Assembly: GCA_001242845.1 (NCBI GenBank)
Contig: LN774881.1
Span: 468,685-532,684 of the forward strand
Direction of reading: 5' to 3'
Origin: Candidatus Westeberhardia cardiocondylae
Lineage (GTDB): Bacteria > Pseudomonadota > Gammaproteobacteria > Enterobacterales > Enterobacteriaceae
Length of the DNA stretch: 64,000 nucleotides
This document shows, in pieces, positions 1-12,561 of the stretch; the first letter of the stretch is position 1, and every line of letters begins with the position of its first letter. Both the position numbers and the translations under genes were made by a program. The notes under the pieces were generated by a model. That model did no database searches, was not told the origin of the DNA, and saw only the letters and a program-made list of their open reading frames with translations.

Positions 1-1091
1 AATCCGCAAGGGGCGTGGAAACGAGTAATTTTTCCAGAACTAGGAAAAAAACTTATCGGATTTTCAGCATTAATACGACATTCTAAAGCATGACCGAATG
101 TTCTTATTTGATCTTGTTTCACGGATAAAATTTCCCCTGAAGCAATACGCAATTGTTCTTTAATCAAGTCAATTTCAGTAATCATTTCTGTTATGGCATG
201 TTCTACTTGTATTCTAGTATTCATCTCAATAAAAAAAAACTTGCCATCTTTATATAAAAATTCAAATGTACCAACACCGCGGTAATTAATTTCCAAACAC
301 ACTTTTACACAACATTCCCCAATATAATTTCGCAATTCATTATCAATTCCAACTGCGGGAGCTTCTTCCAAAACTTTTTGATGAAATCTTTGTATAGAAC
401 AATCTCGGTCAGATAAATAAACTGCATTCCCCTTTCCATCAGATAATACTTGCACTTCGATGTGTCTAGTATTCTCTATATATTTTTCTATATACACCAT
501 ATTATTATTAAATATAGAATGAGATGCCATATTTACAATATGAAACAAAGAATTTAAATCTTTTTCACTACGCACAACATAAATTCCGTTCCCCTTTCCC
601 CCAAACACAGATTTAATAATAAAAGGATATTGTATATTCTTAGCAATATCATAAATCATACTAATATCTTTTTTATCTAAAATTTTATTAAATCCAGGAA
701 TACATGGTATACCCATATTTTTCATAACTTGAATAGCAGAAATTTTATTACTCATTAATCGTATAGTCTCTGGTTTTGGACCAATAAAAACAAAACCGGA
801 TTTCTCAACTTGCTCAGCGAAATTAGCATCTTCAGATAAAAAACCATACCCTGGATGAATAGCAACTGCCCCGGTTATTTCAGCTGCAGAAATAATAGCT
901 GGAATGTTTAAATAACTCTTTTCTGGAGAAGGAGGACCAATACAAACGCTTTCGTCAGACAATAAAACATGCTTTAAGTTTCGATCCGCTGTAGAATATA
1001 CAGCAACAGTTTTAATACCCAACTCTTTGCACGCACGCAAAATTCGTAACGCAATCTCTCCGCGATTCGCAATAACTACTTTATCTAACAT
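1..1091 (-). CDS. accC: Biotin carboxylase subunit of acetyl-CoA carboxylase, N-terminal ~363 residues (runs off left edge)
   Basis: Carboxylates the biotin carried by AccB using ATP and bicarbonate, the first half-reaction of malonyl-CoA synthesis for fatty acids in the cytosol. Read leftward from the ATG at 1091 it begins [17 protein letters not shown] and continues through [14 protein letters not shown] and [10 protein letters not shown], ending at RFHAPCG at base 1. The family is about 450 residues, so about 85 C-terminal residues lie outside. It follows accB by 13 bases, the usual accB-accC operon. Odd: the glycine-rich ATP-grasp loop reads [11 protein letters not shown] near residue 165, where E. 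coli has KASGGGGGRGM, and QVEHP is QVEHA. The frame is otherwise open and conserved, so I call it functional. Confidence 0.96.
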   Translation of the reverse strand, partial: MLDKVVIANRGEIALRILRACKELGIKTVAVYSTADRNLKHVLLSDESVCIGPPSPEKSYLNIPAIISAAEITGAVAIHPGYGFLSEDANFAEQVEKSGFVFIGPKPETIRLMSNKISAIQVMKNMGIPCIPGFNKILDKKDISMIYDIAKNIQYPFIIKSVFGGKGNGIYVVRSEKDLNSLFHIVNMASHSIFNNNMVYIEKYIENTRHIEVQVLSDGKGNAVYLSDRDCSIQRFHQKVLEEAPAVGIDNELRNYIGECCVKVCLEINYRGVGTFEFLYKDGKFFFIEMNTRIQVEHAITEMITEIDLIKEQLRIASGEILSVKQDQIRTFGHALECRINAENPISFFPSSGKITRFHAPCG

Positions 1092-1104
1092 GAAAAGATC
1101 CAGT

Positions 1105-1584
1105 TCATTTAATAACAATCAACGGTTCATCAAACTCAACTGGTTGTCCATCGTTTAAAAAAATAATTTGCACTACACCTGATTTATCTGATTGAATCCT
1201 ATGCATCATCTTCATCGCTTCAATAATAAATAAAGTATCACCAACATTAACTTCCTCTCCAATTTCCACAAAAGGTTTTGAATTTGGACACGCCGCTCTG
1301 TAAAAAGTACCTACCATAGGGGATCGTATAATATGTCCATCAATATCAAAATTAGAAGAAATAGATTTCGTATTTTCCTTTAAATCTGATAAAACAGAAA
1401 ACTTAGGTACAATATCCTTATTTTTTTTTGAAAGAAAATTTTTTCTTTTTCGAATTATCGAATCATAAGAATTACTTATAAAACGACTTATACGAATAGA
1501 ATCTTTTCCTTGAGAAAACTCTAACTCAGAAACACTAGATTCTTCTATTAATTTAATGAGTCTTTTAATTTTACGAATATCCAT
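1105..1584 (-). CDS. accB: Biotin carboxyl carrier protein of acetyl-CoA carboxylase
   Basis: Carries the biotin that shuttles CO2 from AccC to the AccAD transferase. The 159-residue length matches the family (156 in E. coli). The N-terminal part ([22 protein letters not shown]) is the usual helix region, the middle is a K/S/N-rich linker, and the C-terminal biotinyl domain has the diagnostic EAMKMM with Lys125 as the biotin site. It lies between aroQ (18 bases upstream) and accC (13 bases downstream), the same order as in E. coli. accD is elsewhere in this window and accA is not present here. Confidence 0.97.
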   Translation of the reverse strand: MDIRKIKRLIKLIEESSVSELEFSQGKDSIRISRFISNSYDSIIRKRKNFLSKKNKDIVPKFSVLSDLKENTKSISSNFDIDGHIIRSPMVGTFYRAACPNSKPFVEIGEEVNVGDTLFIIEAMKMMHRIQSDKSGVVQIIFLNDGQPVEFDEPLIVIK

Positions 1585-1602
1585 AAAATGACCAAGTTTA
1601 AC

Positions 1603-2058
1603 CTAATTAGAAGTTGATAATTTTTTAGATATCATATGTAAAGCAAAAAAATATCCATCTAATCCAAAACCACATATTACCCCAACTGCAATATCAGAAA
1701 TATAAGAGTGGTGACGAAAAGATTCCCTAGAAAAAATATTAGAAATATGCACCTCAATACATGGAATATTCACTGCTAATAAAGCATCCCGAAGAGCAAC
1801 ACTTGTATGTGTAAAAGAAGCTGGATTAATAATAATAAAATCTATTTTATTACATATAGATTGATGAATAACATCGATTAAAATATGTTCTGCGTTAGAT
1901 TGCACATGACTTAATTCAATATTCAAACTACAAGATAATTTACACAATTTATCAACAAGGCCATCTAAATTTTCGTATCCATATTTTTCTGGTTCACGAA
2001 TACCAAGTAAATTTAAATTAGGACCATTAACAAGCAAAACTCGAAAAATTTTAGACAT
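1603..2058 (-). CDS. aroQ: 3-dehydroquinate dehydratase, type II
   Basis: Dehydrates 3-dehydroquinate to 3-dehydroshikimate, step three of the shikimate pathway. At 151 residues it is a normal type II dehydroquinase. Visible signatures are [12 protein letters not shown], the active-site lid REPEKYGYE with the catalytic tyrosine, [16 protein letters not shown], the EVHISN histidine segment and the C-terminal [11 protein letters not shown]. It is the first gene of an apparent aroQ-accB-accC operon. Together with aroC (10354-11433) it indicates a retained chorismate route; the other shikimate enzymes are not in this window. Confidence 0.96.
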   Translation of the reverse strand: MSKIFRVLLVNGPNLNLLGIREPEKYGYENLDGLVDKLCKLSCSLNIELSHVQSNAEHILIDVIHQSICNKIDFIIINPASFTHTSVALRDALLAVNIPCIEVHISNIFSRESFRHHSYISDIAVGVICGFGLDGYFFALHMISKKLSTSN

Positions 2059-3897
<1,839 letters not shown>

Positions 3898-3984
3898 ACT
3901 TATATAATAAATTACAAAACTAATATTATCTAAACTTATTAACATGAATATTACTACTATTCCATAATATTAAAGTGTAACTTT

Positions 3985-4803
3985 ATGAAAAAAATTTTTA
4001 AAAAAAAATTTCTTCCAAAATTAAAAATTTTATTAGCTATTTTATTATCCTGTTCACTTATTTTTATAGAAAAACATTCAAATGCATTAGATAAAATAAA
4101 ATACTATTTAGAAAATATTATTAATCCGATTTATTACATAATTAATGTTCCATTTGAAACATTGCATCACATAATCGACGTATTTATAAAATACGATAAA
4201 CTAAAATTCGAAAATTATAATTTATACAAAAAATATTTAATAAAAAATAATGAACAACTTCTTTTAGAATATTATAAAAAAGAAAATATGCAATTATCAA
4301 AATTACTAAGATTTCCTATTAAAAAAAACGAAAAAAAAATAGTTGCTAAAGTTTTGTTAAACTACTTACATATTAACAAAGACCAAATAATAATTAATAA
4401 AGGTTCAAAACATGATGTTTATTTAGGACAACCAACATTAAATGAATCAGGAATAATAGGAAAAGTTGTTGCAATTGATAAAAATATAAGCAAAATCTCA
4501 CCAATTTGTAGTAAATTACATGCAATACCAGTAAAAATACTACGAAACAACATTCATGCCATACTAATTGGAAACGGCTGTGACAAAAGCTTAATTTTAA
4601 AACATATTCCAAAAAAAAATAATATAAAAATAGGAGACATATTAATAACATCAGGTTTAGACGGAAACTTCCCTAATGGATATCCAATAGCTATTATATC
4701 TTCAATATTAAAAAGCTTTAAATATCCATATTATACTTTTTTAGCAAAACCAATAGCACAATTAAAATATATAAATTACTTACTTCTGTACTGGAAAATA
4801 TAA
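3985..4803 (+). CDS. mreC: Rod-shape-determining protein MreC, shortened
   Basis: Inner-membrane periplasmic scaffold linking MreB filaments to the peptidoglycan elongasome. It has a basic N-terminus, one membrane segment (roughly residues 11-27, ILLAILLSCSLIFIE), a probable coiled-coil stretch around residues 70-105, then the beta-rich core with SGIIGKVVAIDKN and GDILITSGLDGNFPNGYPI. Length is 272 residues against 367 in E. coli; the C-terminal tail is missing. It lies 87 bases after mreB and 61 before mreD. Identity comes from the GLDGxFPxGxP signature and position. Confidence 0.93.
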   Translation: MKKIFKKKFLPKLKILLAILLSCSLIFIEKHSNALDKIKYYLENIINPIYYIINVPFETLHHIIDVFIKYDKLKFENYNLYKKYLIKNNEQLLLEYYKKENMQLSKLLRFPIKKNEKKIVAKVLLNYLHINKDQIIINKGSKHDVYLGQPTLNESGIIGKVVAIDKNISKISPICSKLHAIPVKILRNNIHAILIGNGCDKSLILKHIPKKNNIKIGDILITSGLDGNFPNGYPIAIISSILKSFKYPYYTFLAKPIAQLKYINYLLLYWKI

Positions 4804-4864
4804 ATCTTTTCTCAATTTCTACAAACAAAATAAATCTTGATAGTAAATATTTAAAAAAATTAAA

Positions 4865-5377
4865 ATGAAACTTTACGAAAAAAAACAAAACAAATACTAC
4901 ATTCAATTAAAAATATGGATCTCATTCGTAATTGTAATAATACTTCAAATTACTTATTTGAAAATTCAAAATTACTTTTCAACATATAAAATATCACTCA
5001 TAAATCTTTTTTTAATATATTGGTTATCAACAGAACCAAACAAAATAAATATAGGAAATAGCTTTTTAATCGGATTAATAACAGATATAATGTTTTATTC
5101 AATATTAGGAACACACGCACTATCATTCAGCATACTAAGTTATTTGATAACAGTTAAATTCCAAAATTTCAAAAAAATGCACTATATCAAACAAATAATA
5201 ATAATAACATTATTATTTTTAATAACAGAATTTATCATATCTTACAACAAATTACTTTATATAAAAACTAAAACATTCAACATAAATACAATTCAATTAT
5301 TAATAGAATGTATAATAAATAATATATTATGGATATGCATACAAAAAATTATGAACAAATTACATAATAAAAAATAA
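4865..5377 (+). CDS. mreD: Rod-shape-determining membrane protein MreD
   Basis: Small integral inner-membrane partner of MreC. The 170 residues (162 in E. coli) are strongly hydrophobic with about five to six predicted membrane segments, including FVIVIILQITYL, INLFLIYWLSTEP and FLIGLITDIMFYSILGTHALSFS. The GLITDIMFYSILGTHAL stretch corresponds to the conserved GLxxDxxxxxxLGxxAL signature of the family. Position directly behind mreC supports the call. Sequence outside that signature has drifted strongly towards I, N and K. Confidence 0.9.
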   Translation: MKLYEKKQNKYYIQLKIWISFVIVIILQITYLKIQNYFSTYKISLINLFLIYWLSTEPNKINIGNSFLIGLITDIMFYSILGTHALSFSILSYLITVKFQNFKKMHYIKQIIIITLLFLITEFIISYNKLLYIKTKTFNINTIQLLIECIINNILWICIQKIMNKLHNKK

Positions 5378-6805
5378 CAAAATTAGAATAAATATTGATA
5401 TAAAATTCACTTATATCCCATATAAAAAACTTTTCTTTTATATAAAAACATTTGTTTCATAAAATATCTTTTAATTCATAAAATAAAGACTGAATAATAT
5501 TTAATATTATAAAACATTTATTACAAAAATAGAATAATTTATCCAAAAAAATCAAACACCTGATTAAAATTTTGTAAATTATTTCATTGTATAATTTTAA
5601 AATTAATTTCCACAAAACAAAAACTAACTAATTCTACTCAAACAAACATCAAAACTATAATAAAATATAAAAAATTTCAAACATACATATTTAATCAAAA
5701 TTAAACAAATTTCTTTAAATATCTTTTATGCCTATAAAATCAATAATCATTAAATTAATATTTAATATAATATATTTAAAATTTACTAAATAATACTACA
5801 CGAACAACATATACAATCAATATAACACACTCTTTAATAATCAAAATTGCAAACATAATAAAATATTAATTAATATACTTATCAAAACAAAATTCAATTG
5901 GTTCAAATAAAATAATCTTTTATACATAAATGATCTATTTATAAAACATCCATAAATAGCTCAGCACTTATTTATACGCATATTACAACTTGAAAACAAA
6001 ATATCAATTAAAATAAATTGTAATAAATATTATATAAATTCAAAAATTTATGTTAACAAATATTCATATAAAATTTATGAATTTACAAAAATTTATCATT
6101 TTAACTAAAATCAATTAATTGTTTATTTCTTAACAACTGCTATAGTTAATCTAATACAAAATTAAACATTAAATATCTTTAATATTTATTCTTTATCTCT
6201 ATAAAAAAATAAAATTTTAAATTTATAAAACTTTAAAACCCTAACTTACACTAATTAGCGCTAGAAAACTAAAAATTTTTCAAATACAAAATTTCTTAAA
6301 ATACAAAATTAATTTAAATCACATGTTTACAAAACAATAAATCTATTACAAAAAACAATACAGTGATAGCATTATAATAAATATAAAATCTTAAAATATA
6401 AAAACCAAATTTTCATATATCACAACATTATTTAGAATAAAACAACTACAATATACTCCATCAATTATTTACTTTTCTTATTTTTCGAAATAGAGTATAG
6501 TATATTCATACAAGTTTAATAATAAAAATGAGTATTTTAAAAAAAATAAAATTTTTATTTATAATTATCCAATACAATTTAATATACATCTAAAAATAAA
6601 AAAATTTACTTTCATACACACAACAAAAATTCAAAATTATAAATTAACACTTTATGATAAAAATAAATTATCTAAAATAATAACATAATTATTCATAATA
6701 AAATCATATTACCTGTTACTTTTTATTAAAAATCATCATATTAACTAATCATGTAAATAAACAAAAACAAATAACATATAATTTATTAATATTTAGGTAA
6801 ATATA
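5378..6805. other. Long non-coding spacer between mreD and eno
   Basis: About 1.4 kb with no supported gene, RNA or repeat array. The plus strand is rich in A and C. An 8-bp all-A/T inverted repeat at 5420-5443 just after mreD could be a weak 3' end structure. This is a synteny breakpoint: mreBCD and eno are far apart in E. coli. A 21-codon frame at 6528-6593 is discussed under rejected items. Confidence 0.6.
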
Positions 6806-8104
6806 ATGTCTAAAATTACAAAAATTATTGGAAGAGAAATTATTGATTCTAGAGGAAACCCTACTGTGGAAGCAGAAGTACATTTAGAAAAAAATTTCAT
6901 TGGTTTAGCTTCTGTTCCATCAGGAGCTTCTACCGGATCTCGTGAATCTTTAGAATTACGAGATAATGATATCTCCAGATATTTCGGAAAAGGAGTAAAA
7001 AAATCTGTTCAAATAATAAATAAAAAAATAATGAAAGCACTAAAAGGATATGATGCACAAAATCAAGATATTATAGATAAAATAATGATCGAACTTGATG
7101 GAACAGAAAAAAAAAGTAAAATTGGTGCTAATAGTATATTAGCTGTTTCATTAGCTGTAGCGAAATCTGCTTCAGCGTATAAAAACATGTATTTGTATGA
7201 ACATATTGCGGAATTAAACGGAACACATAAACAATTTTCTCTACCGTTACCTATGATGAATATATTGAACGGAGGAAAACACGCCTATAATAATCTTGAT
7301 ATACAAGAATTTATGATACAACCAATTAGTGCTACTAATATAAAAGAAGCAATAAGAATGGGTGTAGAAATATTCCACAATCTAAAAAACATACTAATAT
7401 CTCAAAAAAAACAAATTATTACAGGAGATGAAGGGGGATACGCACCTAATTTAAAATCTCATAAAGAAGCTTTATCTCTTATCAAAAAAGCAATAAAAAA
7501 ATCAAATTATATACTTGGAAAAGATATAACTTTAGCGATTGATTGTGCGGCATCAGAATTCTTCGAAAAAAACACTAAAAAATATTATCTAAAAAATGAA
7601 AATCAAAAATTTACTTCAAAAGAATTTACACATTACCTAGAAAAATTAATTCAAAAATATCCAATCTTATCTATAGAAGATGGTATGCACGAATCAGATT
7701 GGGAAGGATTTTCCTACCAAACCAAAATTTTAGGAAAAAAAATTCAATTAGTAGGTGATGATTTGTTTGTAACTGATACTAAACTCCTAAAGAAAGGAAT
7801 AAAAAATAATATTGCAAATTCTATATTAATCAAATTAAACCAAATTGGAACATTAACCGAAACTCTTAAAACAATAAGAACAGCAAAAAAATATGGATAC
7901 ACCACAATCATTTCACATAGATCTGGAGAAACAGAAGATACCAGCATAGCTGATTTATCAGTAGGAACTCAATCTGGACAAATAAAAACAGGATCACTTA
8001 GCAGATCAGAAAGAACATCAAAATACAATCAATTAATCAGAATAGAAGAACATTTAGGCGATAATGCTATTTTTAATGGATTAAAAGAAATTAAAAATCA
8101 ATAA
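6806..8104 (+). CDS. eno: Enolase
   Basis: Converts 2-phosphoglycerate to phosphoenolpyruvate in glycolysis; in E. coli also a degradosome component. Length 432 matches E. coli exactly. Signatures include [16 protein letters not shown] at the N-terminus, [22 protein letters not shown], the metal and catalytic segments [13 protein letters not shown] and VGDDLFVT, the catalytic-lysine stretch [14 protein letters not shown] and the C-terminal [18 protein letters not shown] lies a suitable distance before the ATG. It stands alone, with long spacers on both sides. Confidence 0.98.
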   Translation: MSKITKIIGREIIDSRGNPTVEAEVHLEKNFIGLASVPSGASTGSRESLELRDNDISRYFGKGVKKSVQIINKKIMKALKGYDAQNQDIIDKIMIELDGTEKKSKIGANSILAVSLAVAKSASAYKNMYLYEHIAELNGTHKQFSLPLPMMNILNGGKHAYNNLDIQEFMIQPISATNIKEAIRMGVEIFHNLKNILISQKKQIITGDEGGYAPNLKSHKEALSLIKKAIKKSNYILGKDITLAIDCAASEFFEKNTKKYYLKNENQKFTSKEFTHYLEKLIQKYPILSIEDGMHESDWEGFSYQTKILGKKIQLVGDDLFVTDTKLLKKGIKNNIANSILIKLNQIGTLTETLKTIRTAKKYGYTTIISHRSGETEDTSIADLSVGTQSGQIKTGSLSRSERTSKYNQLIRIEEHLGDNAIFNGLKEIKNQ

Positions 8105-9090
8105 ATTAAAACATGAATTTTAAATTTTCATGATTAATTTTATTTATATTATTAAAATAATATATCATTTCATGTTATCATATATAATGATAAACAACTT
8201 TTATAAATTTTTACAAAAATTTATATACTATAATTCTTAAAAAATATTTATAAATTTAATTTTTTGAAACTCATTAAAATATAATCAAAATTTTTTCTCC
8301 TATTACGAAAATAAAATTATTTTAATAACGCTCATTTTATATTTAATCAACAAATATCAAATATCTCCATATATATATAAAATATATAATTTTAAAAAAT
8401 CATTAATTTAAACATAAAAATTGAATCATTTCATTGAAAAATCATATTTTTAAATAACAATACTCAATAAAATTTATAAAAAACAATAGATAATTTATTA
8501 TATATAATATTAAAATATAAAGTTTTCTTTATTTTTAAATACAATTCCATTTTTAAATTACTAAATTATAGTAAAATATATAAAATAATAAAATATATAA
8601 AACTTTTAAACAAATTTTCTTTTCAATAAATATGTTAAAAAACACTATTTTATTATAAAAACTCTATATTATTTTAAAACATAAAAATTAAATAAAGTAA
8701 TTTATAAAAACTAATTTATATCTTCAAAAATATACAAACAATATTTAAAATTATCGCTATTACTAATAAAATTAATATAACATAACATCAAAACAAAATT
8801 AAATTTCCAACCAAAACAAAAATTAAATAATTAATTTTAATAAAATTCTATAAAATATCTGTTAAAATTTCTAATTTATCAAAAACTAAAATATAATAAA
8901 ACCTCAAATGCAATCTTACAAAAAATCAACACAATTTTATAATTCAAATATAAACAAACTTAAAAATTCACAAAAATATTTTCTCAATCTTGCATTTATA
9001 TTAATGCAATATATCAAATACATAAAATTATTTAACTAATAAATTCAAAATATTTAAAAAATGATAAACAAAAAATAAAGGAGACATATA
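8105..9090. other. Non-coding spacer between eno and nlpD
   Basis: About 990 bases, very A+T rich, with no recognisable gene on either strand apart from the small hairpin after eno. It contains low-complexity A/T stretches such as the near repeat of AAAATATATAAAA around 8575-8600. In E. coli a larger set of genes, including ispD, ispF and surE, lies between eno and nlpD; no remnant of them can be read here. Confidence 0.6.
8112..8132 (+). terminator. Possible intrinsic terminator after eno
   Basis: Six-base-pair inverted repeat CATGAA/TTCATG with a 9-base loop, 8 bases after the eno stop codon and followed by a T-rich run (ATTAATTTTATTTAT). Position is right, but the stem is short and weak, so this is tentative. 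Confidence 0.4.
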
Positions 9091-10116
9091 ATGTTGTATA
9101 GTTGGAAATACTATATTTCTATCTATACTATAATAACGATAAATATTACAAATCCTATATATAATAATAATTATTACACATATATAAAAAAAAATGATAT
9201 GACATTACCCCAAGCAAAGAAACAAATTTCTTGCATGCTAACAAAAAACAAAAAATTAAATTTTATAAAAAAATTTTTTCACAATAACAAAAAAAAAAAT
9301 ATTTACTTGCATTCTCATTACAATCATCTATATCAAAAAAAAAATAAAAATAATTTAATTTATTATAGTATTAATAATAAAAAAAATCATATATTCCATA
9401 CAAATTTATTGTATCTTAAAAATTTTTTCACAATAACCAAAAAAAAAATATTTTTTATACTAAATGTTTTATCTAAAAAAAAAAATAAACCTCATTACAA
9501 AAACCAATCTAATACTACATCTTCATTATATTATTTAAAAAACAATAAAATTTTAATAACAAATATCATTAAAACCAATAAAATTAAAAACATTTTTCAT
9601 AAAAAAAATAAAAAGATTACATTATTAACACACATACAACATAGTATAAAAAAAATAAAAATAAAAAAAGAAAATTCATTACATTCAAAAAACTCCAAAA
9701 AAAGCTCTCTAAATAATAATTACAAAAAAAGTACTATTATTAACTGGAATTGGCCAGTAAAAAATGAAAATATACCAAATTACACATCCATAAAAAATAA
9801 CAAAAATAAAAGTATCGACATATCTGGAAATTTAGGACAACCAATTTTATCTGTAGCTAATGGAAAAGTAGTATATATAGGAAACGATTTAAAAGAATAC
9901 GGAAATTTAATCATAATTAAACACGAAAACCACAATTATTTAAGCGTATATGCACATAATGAAAAAATATTAGTTAATGAAACAGATAGAGTCAAAACAG
10001 GACAAAAAATTGCTACTATGGGAAAAACAGAAACTAACAAAATAAAATTACATTTTTCAATGTATTATAAAGGAAAACCAATAAACCCACTACATTATTT
10101 GCGAATAAATAAATAA
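9091..10116 (+). CDS. nlpD: NlpD-like LytM/M23-fold murein hydrolase activator
   Basis: Likely activator of a septal N-acetylmuramoyl amidase in the envelope. The C-terminal ~110 residues align closely with E. coli NlpD: INWNWPV, SIDISGNLGQPILSVANGKV, YGNLIIIKHENHNYLSVYAH, VKTGQKIATMG and LHFSMYYKGKPINPLHYL. As in NlpD, the M23 metal ligands are degenerate (SIDI lacks the HxxxD-type His), so it should not itself cut murein. The N-terminal 240 residues are K/N-rich; there is a hydrophobic start (residues 7-25) but no lipobox cysteine, and no clear LysM, only YTYIKKNDMTL. The Shine-Dalgarno AAAGGAGA at 9077-9084 is among the strongest in the window and fixes the ATG. 341 residues against 379 in E. 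coli. Confidence 0.88.
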   Translation: MLYSWKYYISIYTIITINITNPIYNNNYYTYIKKNDMTLPQAKKQISCMLTKNKKLNFIKKFFHNNKKKNIYLHSHYNHLYQKKNKNNLIYYSINNKKNHIFHTNLLYLKNFFTITKKKIFFILNVLSKKKNKPHYKNQSNTTSSLYYLKNNKILITNIIKTNKIKNIFHKKNKKITLLTHIQHSIKKIKIKKENSLHSKNSKKSSLNNNYKKSTIINWNWPVKNENIPNYTSIKNNKNKSIDISGNLGQPILSVANGKVVYIGNDLKEYGNLIIIKHENHNYLSVYAHNEKILVNETDRVKTGQKIATMGKTETNKIKLHFSMYYKGKPINPLHYLRINK

Positions 10117-10353
10117 AAAATATACAAATAAAATATTTCATAAAACTAATTTTATAAAAACTTTCTTTAAATATTCATAAAAAAATACCCTCAATACATT
10201 TATATAATAAAAATTCATAAAACAATATCCCAAAATTATTTAAAATATTAAAAAATCAAAACCTATATCTTCAAATATTATTTTATCTAATTTTAAACAA
10301 ACTAATAAAAATATTATAATAAATCAAAATTTCACATCTAATTTATTTAACAA

Positions 10354-11433
10354 TTATTTCAAATATTTTTGAAACACATCTATACATTGAGCTTGCTGTC
10401 TTAACCAATGATCCATTAAAACAATAGCCATCATAGCCTCAACAATAGGAACAGCCCTGATTCCAACACAAGGATCGTGCCTTCCCTTAGTCACTATTTC
10501 TACTAACTTCCCTACATTATTGATAGTCCTACCCGGAATTCTAATACTAGAAGTAGGTTTAAAAGCAATATGTGCTATAATATCCTGACCACTACTTATT
10601 CCCCCCAGAATTCCTCCAGCATGATTACTCATAAAACCTTTAGAAGTAATTTCATCTCTATTTTCACTTCCATACTTACTTATTACAGAAAATCCATCAC
10701 CAATCTCAACTCCTTTCACAGCATTAATACTCATAAATGCATGCGCCAAATCAGCATCCAATCTATCGAAAACAGGTTCCCCTAATCCTGGAGGAACATT
10801 TTTTGCAATAACTGTAATTTTCGCCCCCAAGGAATCTCCTGACTTTTTTAATTTACGAATTAAAACATCTAATTCTTCCAAACGATTAATATCCGGACAA
10901 AAAAAATCATTTTTTTCAATTTCATCTAAATCTTTCAACTCTAAACAAATATCTCCTATTTGTGATAAAAAACCTCGTACTTCTACACCATATTTAGATA
11001 AATATTTCTTTGCAATTGCACCAGCAGCAACACGAACAGTTGTTTCTCTTGCTGAAGATCTTCCCCCACCTCGATAATCACGATACCCATATTTACAATC
11101 ATACGTATAATCTGCGTGACCAGGTCGATATACATGTTGTATCTCATTATAATCTTGGGATCGAAAATCAGTATTTTTAATTATTAAACCAATACTGGTT
11201 CCTGTAGTCAAGCCCTTAAAAGTTCCAGAAAGAATTTCCACTATATCCAACTCACGCCTCTGAGTAGTATAACGAGATTTTCCTGGTCTTCTACGATTAA
11301 GATCGTGTTGTATATCTGTTTCATCAAGAAAAATTCCTGGAGGCATTCCATCTATTACACCCCCCAAAGCAACACCGTGAGATTCTCCAAAACTAGTAAC
11401 ACGGAAAAATTGTCCAATACTATTACCAGCCAT
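10354..11433 (-). CDS. aroC: Chorismate synthase
   Basis: Final shikimate-pathway step: converts 5-enolpyruvylshikimate 3-phosphate to chorismate with reduced FMN. Length 359 (361 in E. coli). Signatures: [18 protein letters not shown] at the start, [33 protein letters not shown] in the middle, and [21 protein letters not shown] near the C-terminus. It lies close to fabB as in E. coli, but here rpoH sits between them. With aroQ it argues that aromatic precursor supply is a selected trait. Confidence 0.98.
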   Translation of the reverse strand: MAGNSIGQFFRVTSFGESHGVALGGVIDGMPPGIFLDETDIQHDLNRRRPGKSRYTTQRRELDIVEILSGTFKGLTTGTSIGLIIKNTDFRSQDYNEIQHVYRPGHADYTYDCKYGYRDYRGGGRSSARETTVRVAAGAIAKKYLSKYGVEVRGFLSQIGDICLELKDLDEIEKNDFFCPDINRLEELDVLIRKLKKSGDSLGAKITVIAKNVPPGLGEPVFDRLDADLAHAFMSINAVKGVEIGDGFSVISKYGSENRDEITSKGFMSNHAGGILGGISSGQDIIAHIAFKPTSSIRIPGRTINNVGKLVEIVTKGRHDPCVGIRAVPIVEAMMAIVLMDHWLRQQAQCIDVFQKYLK

Positions 11434-11700
11434 TCTTCCTCCAAATATACTTTAATTTTATAAAATTCCAATAAACAAAAACATAAAAAATCTAAAAAAA
11501 ATAACTTCAACAAATATAAACAAACCGCGTTCCAAGAAAAACAAAATTATATAAAAAAATAAAAATTAAAATACCTTTCACAATTCATTTTATATTATTC
11601 TATCTCATTTTATGATAAAATCCATTAAAATAGTAAAAAATAAATACATATAAATTCCCGCAATTATTGTATTAAATATACAATATACATCAAATTTAAT

Positions 11701-12561
11701 TTAAGATTCAATCGATAAACGAATTTTTTTCATAGCATTTTTTTCCAACTGTCGAACTCTTTCGGCAGAAAGACCATATTGATCAGCCAATTTTTGTAAA
11801 GTTATTTTATTTTCCCCGTTTAACCAACGAGACCGTATGATATTTTGACTACGGGGGTCCAATTTCTTCAAAGCCGTATTTAATTTATCTGAAGTATAAT
11901 TATCCCAATTATTCTCTTCAATATTATTAGCAAAATCAGAAGATTTATCATACAAATACAATATCGGAGCTAGCTTTTGTCCTTCACAACATTCTTCTGA
12001 AGAAATCAAATCAAATGTCACATCTTTTTCAGTCATACGAGACTCCATTTCACGAACATCCTTACTAGTTACACCTAATTCTTTAGCAACCATGTCTATT
12101 TCCCTCTGACTAAACCAAGAAAAACGACGCTTAGTTTTTCGAAGATTAAAAAATAACTTACGTTGCGATTTAGTTGTAGCTACTTTTACTATGCGCCAAT
12201 TTCGTAATATATATTCATGAATTTCAGCCTTTATCCAATGAACAGCAAAAGATACCAATCTGACCCCTACCTCTGGATTAAAACGACGAACCGCTTTCAT
12301 CAAACCAATATTTCCTTCTTGGATTAAATCAGCTTGAGATAAACCATATCCAGAGTAATTTCTAGAAATATGAATAACAAAACGTAAATGCGCTAAAATT
12401 AATTTTTTCGCTGCATTTAAATCACTTTTATAATATAAACGTTCAGCCAATTTCTTTTCTTCTTGCTCTGTTAATATCGAATAATAAGTATTAACAATTT
12501 TAATATATGTACTCAAACCAGCAGAAAAAATTGGAGACAACATTTTTATACTTTTAACCAT
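11701..12561 (-). CDS. rpoH: RNA polymerase heat-shock sigma factor (sigma-32)
   Basis: Directs RNA polymerase to heat-shock promoters. I use the ATG at 12561 (286 residues; E. coli 284) because it aligns the N-terminus exactly and has AGGGT upstream; an in-frame extension to 12618 has no family support. Region 2 is nearly identical to E. coli: [40 protein letters not shown] and [20 protein letters not shown] (the RpoH-box area). Region 4 carries the helix-turn-helix [20 protein letters not shown]. It is placed between aroC and fabB rather than after ftsX, so it has moved relative to E. coli. The dnaK promoter in this window is its probable target. Confidence 0.98.
   Translation of the reverse strand: MVKSIKMLSPIFSAGLSTYIKIVNTYYSILTEQEEKKLAERLYYKSDLNAAKKLILAHLRFVIHISRNYSGYGLSQADLIQEGNIGLMKAVRRFNPEVGVRLVSFAVHWIKAEIHEYILRNWRIVKVATTKSQRKLFFNLRKTKRRFSWFSQREIDMVAKELGVTSKDVREMESRMTEKDVTFDLISSEECCEGQKLAPILYLYDKSSDFANNIEENNWDNYTSDKLNTALKKLDPRSQNIIRSRWLNGENKITLQKLADQYGLSAERVRQLEKNAMKKIRLSIES

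Noticed and set aside
5880-5930. GGTTCAAAT string resembling a tRNA T loop
   Set aside because: No flanking T stem, acceptor stem or anticodon arm can be folded around it.
6528-6593. 21-codon plus-strand frame MSILKKIKFLFIIIQYNLIYI, faintly like the N-terminus of FtsB
   Set aside because: Too short, no continuation into the FtsB coiled coil, and hydrophobic I/K/F strings arise easily in such A+T-rich DNA.
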